A stretch of DNA of 8,365 nucleotides, from contig NJDV01000034.1 in assembly GCA_002254765.1 (NCBI GenBank), positions 1 through 8,365 of the forward strand. The letters run 5' to 3'. The notes below the pieces were generated by a model. The model ran no database searches. It worked only from the letters and a program-made list of their open reading frames with translations, and was not told the origin of the DNA. Positions within the stretch are counted from its first letter, which is position 1. The number at the start of each line of letters is the position of its first letter. This stretch comes from Thermoplasmatales archaeon ex4484_36 (lineage in GTDB: Archaea > Thermoplasmatota > Penumbrarchaeia > Penumbrarchaeales > EX4484-36). Both the position numbers and the translations under genes were made by a program. Below, piece by piece: positions 4,610-8,365 of the stretch.

Positions 4610-7099
4610 TTAAAGGAAGCGGTCTAGCGTTAGGGTGGAAGAGTCCTTGGGCCCTCCTTCCCTGCCTCTCCTCCTCTCCGCGGTTCCGAAAGAGAAGAGG
4701 CGGGACTGCTTTGTACCCTTCAGCAGCTCGCTCTTTCCTATTCCCAGTGGTTCTAAAATTCTCAGAGTAGTGGAGATTAGTCTCTCGGCATAGTAGTCGT
4801 AGTCTGGCTTTGCGGAGAAGCTCTCGCTGTCCACGAAGGGTTCCACTACCTGTGGGGTCCTGCTTGCGTTTACCACAACCCAGGATACCTTCATCCCGGG
4901 GACCAGCTCATATCCCCGGTCTCTGAGCTTCCTCGCCGCCTGGACGTTGGCCATGGAATCGGGGTTCACGTAGGCGCTTCTTATCTTGCTCTCCTCAACA
5001 GCCTTCACCGTTCTTGAGATGACGAGCTTCTCGGTGGGCACCTCCCCTCTGCGAGTCCTCTCAATAGTCTCCCTCGCGATCCTAACCGCCCCCTCCGTAT
5101 CCCCTTCAAGGATTCTCTCGAAGAGCTGCATCTGAAGATCGCTTAGTAGGTCGAAGGTGTCCGTCCTTCTGGTTTCGTAACCCCTTATTATGATGTCCTC
5201 TTCAGGCCACACTGCCCGTCCCACATATCGCTTCTTCTTCCCATGGCTGTAGAGCCTATCCAGAACCTTCTCGAACTCCAGCTGCGTGGCGCCCTTCGAG
5301 AAGCGCTTTGTGAGCTCCTCCCCGAACCTGATGCTCCCTTCAAGGTCTTCATAGGGGGATTTGACGAAGATGGAGTCGGTATCGGAGTAGATCACCTGGT
5401 GTCCCTCGCTCTCAAGGGCGGATATGATGTCTTTTATATACTGTCTGGCATAGGATGTTATGGCCTCTCCGATTCTCTTGTCAGTGAATCGGTAGAAGGA
5501 GGAGGCGAAGACGCCGTAGAAGGAGTTCATCAGTATCTTTATGGCAATCTGTAGGCCGCTGTAGTACCTTCTCTCCTCCTCGTCCTTCGCCTCCTCAGCC
5601 CTCCTCTTGGCCTCCTCCCGGTCCTTCATCAGCCTGCTCAATATATCAGGAAGGAGCCCGCGTTTAACCTCAGGTGGGAGGAACTGGGCTCCGTTGGGCG
5701 CCGGTATACCCCCCTCCTCCACGAGAGTTGTGAAGCATATATTGTGGGCGATTATGATGGATGGGTACATGGATTTGAAGTCCATCACCACTACCCACCT
5801 GTAGAGCCCCGGCTCAATGCTGTGGACATACCCCCCTGTGATCCTCCCTCCGCCCCCGGAGTGTCTGGTGCACGGCACCCCAATGCCCCTTCTGTCCGCC
5901 TCCCTTATGAGAATGGAATCTATAAGAACAGAGGTTGTTCCGTTCAGGGCGTCTTCTAAGGGGAGTTTCGCCACATTCGCTATGTCCGTGTACTTGCGTA
6001 GCACATCGGTGTAGTCCAGAATCCTCAAGGCCAGCTCTGAATCCTTGATGCAGTAGGAGATGACCCTCTCCCTCTCTTTCTCCCACAGCTCCTCTATCTT
6101 TAAGGGGTCCACCTCTTCCTTCCCTTCCCCGAAGAGCATCTGCGAGACGTAGTTCAAGGTTTCGACCTTGGGCTTAAGCTCCCTCTTCATGTTCCACCAG
6201 GCGTCCGCGATGACCCTGCCGTGGAGCTTCCAGTTCCTGTATCCTCTCTTAGAGAGGGGAGAGAAGTCCCTGCTCCAGCCCAGCACATGGTCTCTCTCAT
6301 CCTTGGAAGTGAAAAACTCCTTTACGCTGTCGTAGAGGTATTCAAGGTCGTAGCCGTCTATGTTATAGCCTGTGATAACGTCAGGGTCCTCTTCAATAAT
6401 GAAGTCCCTGAACTTCTTTAGAAGGGCTCTCTGGTCATCGTCCTCTATTGACCCCTTTCTTATGCCCTCAACGCCACCTAATGGCAGCTCGGCCACGCTC
6501 CATCCTACGGTAGCTATGAACCTCCTCTTCAGAAAGTTTTCGATGTCAAAGCTGAGAACCTTGAGGGGGAGCTCAAAGGGGTGAGCGTCTTTTAAGGAAT
6601 CCGCGTATAGCACAATGTCCGTGTTGAATCTAGCAACCCCGTCCCCTGCGGGGCTGCCGTCCACCGCCTTACCTCCTAGAACCACGCCTTCGGCTTCAAT
6701 TGTGGATCCGAGGTCAAGGTCATAGAGGAACCTGAAGATGTATGGTATGTCCGCGGCGAGGACCCTGAACCCCTCCCCATCCTGAAGTCTGTCCCTGTAT
6801 TGGGGGACCTTGAAGGGGTGCTGGAGATAGACCTTCGTTGCCCTCCTCTTCACTCCCTTCACCTCAAGCTCAACCTCCTCCATCTCCACAACCTCAGGGT
6901 CCTTCTCCAGCGCTCCTCTCTCATCCTCTGTCAGGTCCACCACATAGAAATAGGGTCTGAAGCGATGGTAAAGGACAGTGATGGACCTTCCCTTATCGTC
7001 CCTTCCGTAGAGCTCAATCACAATCTTCGCTTCCTTCAGCGATGGATCGCTCTCCGGCTCCACGGAGTGGTAGCTTCCCGAGATGAGGCGAAACTTCAC
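4610..7099 (-). CDS. Family B DNA polymerase (archaeal PolB, replicative, with 3'-5' exonuclease)
   Basis: This 829-residue enzyme copies DNA and proofreads. The N-terminal domain has FRPYFYVV (47-54), the region that in archaeal PolB forms the uracil read-ahead pocket. Exonuclease motifs are FDIE (Exo I, D185/E187), YNIDGYD (Exo II, N246/D251) and YCIKD (Exo III, Y349/D353). Polymerase motifs are DFKSMYPS (A, D440), KILMNSFYG (B, 521-529) and YSDTDS (C, D573/D575), with KKRY at 622-625 in the thumb. All catalytic residues are present and no intein interrupts motifs A, B or C. The C-terminus has two candidate PCNA-binding motifs, QSRLFSFG (798-805) and TLTLDRFL (822-829). I chose GTG 7099 because the product begins MKFRLISGSY, like the MEFQLLDADY-type starts of other PolBs. 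GGGGAG lies 9 nt upstream. The gene lies 40 bp after the YchF-type gene. Confidence 0.97.
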   Translation of the reverse strand: MKFRLISGSYHSVEPESDPSLKEAKIVIELYGRDDKGRSITVLYHRFRPYFYVVDLTEDERGALEKDPEVVEMEEVELEVKGVKRRATKVYLQHPFKVPQYRDRLQDGEGFRVLAADIPYIFRFLYDLDLGSTIEAEGVVLGGKAVDGSPAGDGVARFNTDIVLYADSLKDAHPFELPLKVLSFDIENFLKRRFIATVGWSVAELPLGGVEGIRKGSIEDDDQRALLKKFRDFIIEEDPDVITGYNIDGYDLEYLYDSVKEFFTSKDERDHVLGWSRDFSPLSKRGYRNWKLHGRVIADAWWNMKRELKPKVETLNYVSQMLFGEGKEEVDPLKIEELWEKERERVISYCIKDSELALRILDYTDVLRKYTDIANVAKLPLEDALNGTTSVLIDSILIREADRRGIGVPCTRHSGGGGRITGGYVHSIEPGLYRWVVVMDFKSMYPSIIIAHNICFTTLVEEGGIPAPNGAQFLPPEVKRGLLPDILSRLMKDREEAKRRAEEAKDEEERRYYSGLQIAIKILMNSFYGVFASSFYRFTDKRIGEAITSYARQYIKDIISALESEGHQVIYSDTDSIFVKSPYEDLEGSIRFGEELTKRFSKGATQLEFEKVLDRLYSHGKKKRYVGRAVWPEEDIIIRGYETRRTDTFDLLSDLQMQLFERILEGDTEGAVRIARETIERTRRGEVPTEKLVISRTVKAVEESKIRSAYVNPDSMANVQAARKLRDRGYELVPGMKVSWVVVNASRTPQVVEPFVDSESFSAKPDYDYYAERLISTTLRILEPLGIGKSELLKGTKQSRLFSFGTAERRRGREGGPKDSSTLTLDRFL

Positions 7100-7128
7100 C
7101 CTGGCCTTCTCCCCTTTTTTGAGGGCAT
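7096..7128 (-). other. Ten-codon mini-ORF overlapping the polB start (possible leader)
   Basis: An ATG at 7128 opens a ten-residue frame, MPSKKGRRPG, whose TGA overlaps the GTG start of polB as GTGA. Upstream at 7139-7147 is GGAGGTGAT, a perfect complement to the archaeal anti-Shine-Dalgarno sequence, spanning the end of the YchF-type gene. The core GGAGG is 14 nt from the mini-ORF start, longer than usual. Whether it is translated is unknown, and it may be chance. Confidence 0.25.
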
Positions 7129-7139
7129 CCTCCGTCCAA

Positions 7140-8327
7140 TCACCTCCCCGCTACGATCTTTATTATGTCTCCATCCTTCAGGGGGTGGTCCGCACCAATC
7201 ACCCTGTGCTCCCTGGCGTCTATCGCCCTTATGAATTTCTCTCCCAGATCAGTGTGCACTTTGTAGGCCAAGTCCTTTGCGGTACTCCCCTCCGGCATGA
7301 GGAAGGCGTCGGGAAGAACCCTCCCGTCGTGGTCCGTCAAGTGATGTTCGTCCTCCACGGGATAGACCACAATACGTTTCAGAAGCCTGAACACTGCGGC
7401 CTCTATGGCGTCCTGGACCCCTGTTGATCCGAAGCGGCTCAGTATATCTTCGATCTTCTTAAGAGCTTTTTTCTGTACCTCGGTCAAGCTTTCGGGCTTT
7501 AAAACTCTGAAGTGATCCTCCCCGGGGGTGTATTCAATGAGGCCAGCCCCCGAAGCCCTCTTCAGTGCCAGCTCTGCCTCCGCACATGTGGGGACCACCA
7601 GCAGGCCCTCTGCACTCTTCAGCCGCTCTAATTGCTCATCCGTTGCCATATCCGCCTTGTTGGCCGCTATGAGGATGGGCTTGCTCACCTCCCTTATCCT
7701 GCGTGAGAACCTTAAAAGCTCCTCCTCCCTCCACTCCATAGGATTCATATCCCCCACGTCCTTGAGGGCCTTCAGGATCTGCGCCTCCCCTATGCCTAGC
7801 CCCGCTAGCTTCTCCGCCAAGAGCCTCTCAAGCTTCTTCCCCTGGATGTGGGCCTGCTTGGCGATTCTCTGCCAGTCCTTCTCAAGCAGTCCCTTAATCC
7901 AGTAAACTATCTCATCCTCCAGGAATTTTATGTCCTCTAAAGGGTCGTGGGACCCCGGGGGGAGGGGGTTTCCCTCGAAATCCGTAGAGCCCGAGGCGTC
8001 CACGATGTGTATTAGAGCTGAGGCCTGTCTTAAATCGTCCAGGAATTTGTTCCCAAGCCCTTTCCCTTTGTGCGCATCAGGCACAAGTCCTGCAACGTCG
8101 AGGACCTCCACAGGGATGAGCCTCGTACCGTTCACACAGGGGGAGTGTCTCGGGTTGCACTGCACGTTGAAATCGAGGTGGGGACAGCGCCTCCTCACGA
8201 AGGCCACACCTCTGTTCGCCTCAATAGTGGTGAAGGGATAATTTGCTATCTGTGCATGCCCCTCTGTGGCGGCGTTGAAAAATGTGGATTTGCCCACATT
8301 GGGCTTTCCAACAAGTCCTATCTCCAT
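7140..8327 (-). CDS. Obg-related GTPase/ATPase of the archaeal YchF type with TGS domain
   Basis: This 395-residue protein belongs to the YchF/OLA1/Ygr210 branch of Obg-like TRAFAC GTPases, cytosolic nucleotidases that associate with ribosomes. The P-loop GKPNVGKST is at 7-15, followed by the switch I region IANYPFTTIEAN (27-38). G3 is DVAGLV (77-82), followed by the signature KGKGLGNKFLDDLRQA (87-102). G4 is NKAD at 223-226, and a TGS domain fills roughly 320-393, ending KDGDIIKIVAG. An archaeal feature is a cysteine trio, C48, C57 and C64, between switch I and G3, which could bind metal. A helical insert follows at about 131-215. Length is normal. ATG 8327 starts directly at the first beta strand and has no Shine-Dalgarno site. 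A TATA box about 32 nt upstream implies a leaderless or nearly leaderless operon mRNA. It is the first gene of the operon with polB. Confidence 0.95.
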   Translation of the reverse strand: MEIGLVGKPNVGKSTFFNAATEGHAQIANYPFTTIEANRGVAFVRRRCPHLDFNVQCNPRHSPCVNGTRLIPVEVLDVAGLVPDAHKGKGLGNKFLDDLRQASALIHIVDASGSTDFEGNPLPPGSHDPLEDIKFLEDEIVYWIKGLLEKDWQRIAKQAHIQGKKLERLLAEKLAGLGIGEAQILKALKDVGDMNPMEWREEELLRFSRRIREVSKPILIAANKADMATDEQLERLKSAEGLLVVPTCAEAELALKRASGAGLIEYTPGEDHFRVLKPESLTEVQKKALKKIEDILSRFGSTGVQDAIEAAVFRLLKRIVVYPVEDEHHLTDHDGRVLPDAFLMPEGSTAKDLAYKVHTDLGEKFIRAIDAREHRVIGADHPLKDGDIIKIVAGR

Positions 8328-8355
8328 TTCAACCAGCCTGTAAGCTTGCTGAAGG

Positions 8356-8365
8356 TAAATATATA
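8356..8365 (-). promoter_or_regulatory. TATA box of the YchF-polB-FtsZ-like operon
   Basis: The minus strand reads TATATATTTA at the window edge, centred about 33 nt before ATG 8327. With the usual 26-27 nt between TATA centre and transcription start, the mRNA would begin about 5-6 nt before the start codon, agreeing with the missing Shine-Dalgarno site. The upstream BRE lies outside the window. Confidence 0.65.

Noticed and set aside
4610..7099. Intein or split in the DNA polymerase gene
   Set aside because: Motifs A, B and C are uninterrupted, and the 829-residue length is accounted for by normal domains plus a short tail.
1..8365. CRISPR array, insertion sequence, phage genes or attachment site
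   Set aside because: No spaced direct repeats, terminal inverted repeats, transposase or integrase motifs were seen. The only repeat is the in-frame coding repeat at 3435-3524.

Overview
This window looks archaeal, probably a FtsZ-bearing euryarchaeote-type lineage, and is GC-rich. The evidence is a tRNA gene with no encoded CCA tail, TATA-box promoters about 30 bp upstream of starts that often lack a ribosome binding site, and Shine-Dalgarno sites matching GGAGGTGAT. The gene content agrees: a GPN-loop GTPase, a family B replicative DNA polymerase, an archaeal YchF-type TGS GTPase and a small ubiquitin-like protein ending in Gly-Gly. Arg AGG/AGA codons are frequent, as in many thermophilic archaea. 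I cannot name the genus.

Layout. Positions 11-84 (minus) hold tRNA-Ala(CGC). A rightward cluster follows: a HAD phosphatase (136-732), a MoaD/ThiS/SAMP-like ubiquitin-fold protein (758-970) and a GPN-loop GTPase (967-1779); the last two overlap by ATGA. A leftward glycerate 2-kinase gene (1763-2955) converges on this cluster. It appears broken by an out-of-frame deletion of roughly 80 bp. An AT-rich divergent promoter region separates it from a rightward gene (3033-3668) for a protein with TPRs, an acidic repeat and a zinc ribbon. From 8327 down to 3671 runs a leftward three-gene operon: YchF-type GTPase, DNA polymerase B, and a highly divergent FtsZ/tubulin-fold protein. The window is almost entirely coding, and no gene-free stretch exceeds 300 bp.

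The most notable object is the last gene of the operon (3671-4600). It keeps the overall order of FtsZ, including the catalytic T7 loop as N-I-D-A-A-D, but has lost both the N-terminal glycine-rich loop and the GGGTGTG tubulin signature. It looks like a pseudo-GTPase of the FtsZ family that could still offer a T7 face to a GTP-bearing FtsZ subunit, encoded 9 bp downstream of the replicative polymerase. Working together, the operon would join translation-associated GTPase function, DNA replication and possibly division control; that link is inference. The other genes cover sulfur transfer or protein modification (ubiquitin-like protein), GTPase-assisted complex assembly (GPN), metabolite dephosphorylation (HAD) and a defunct glycerate assimilation step.
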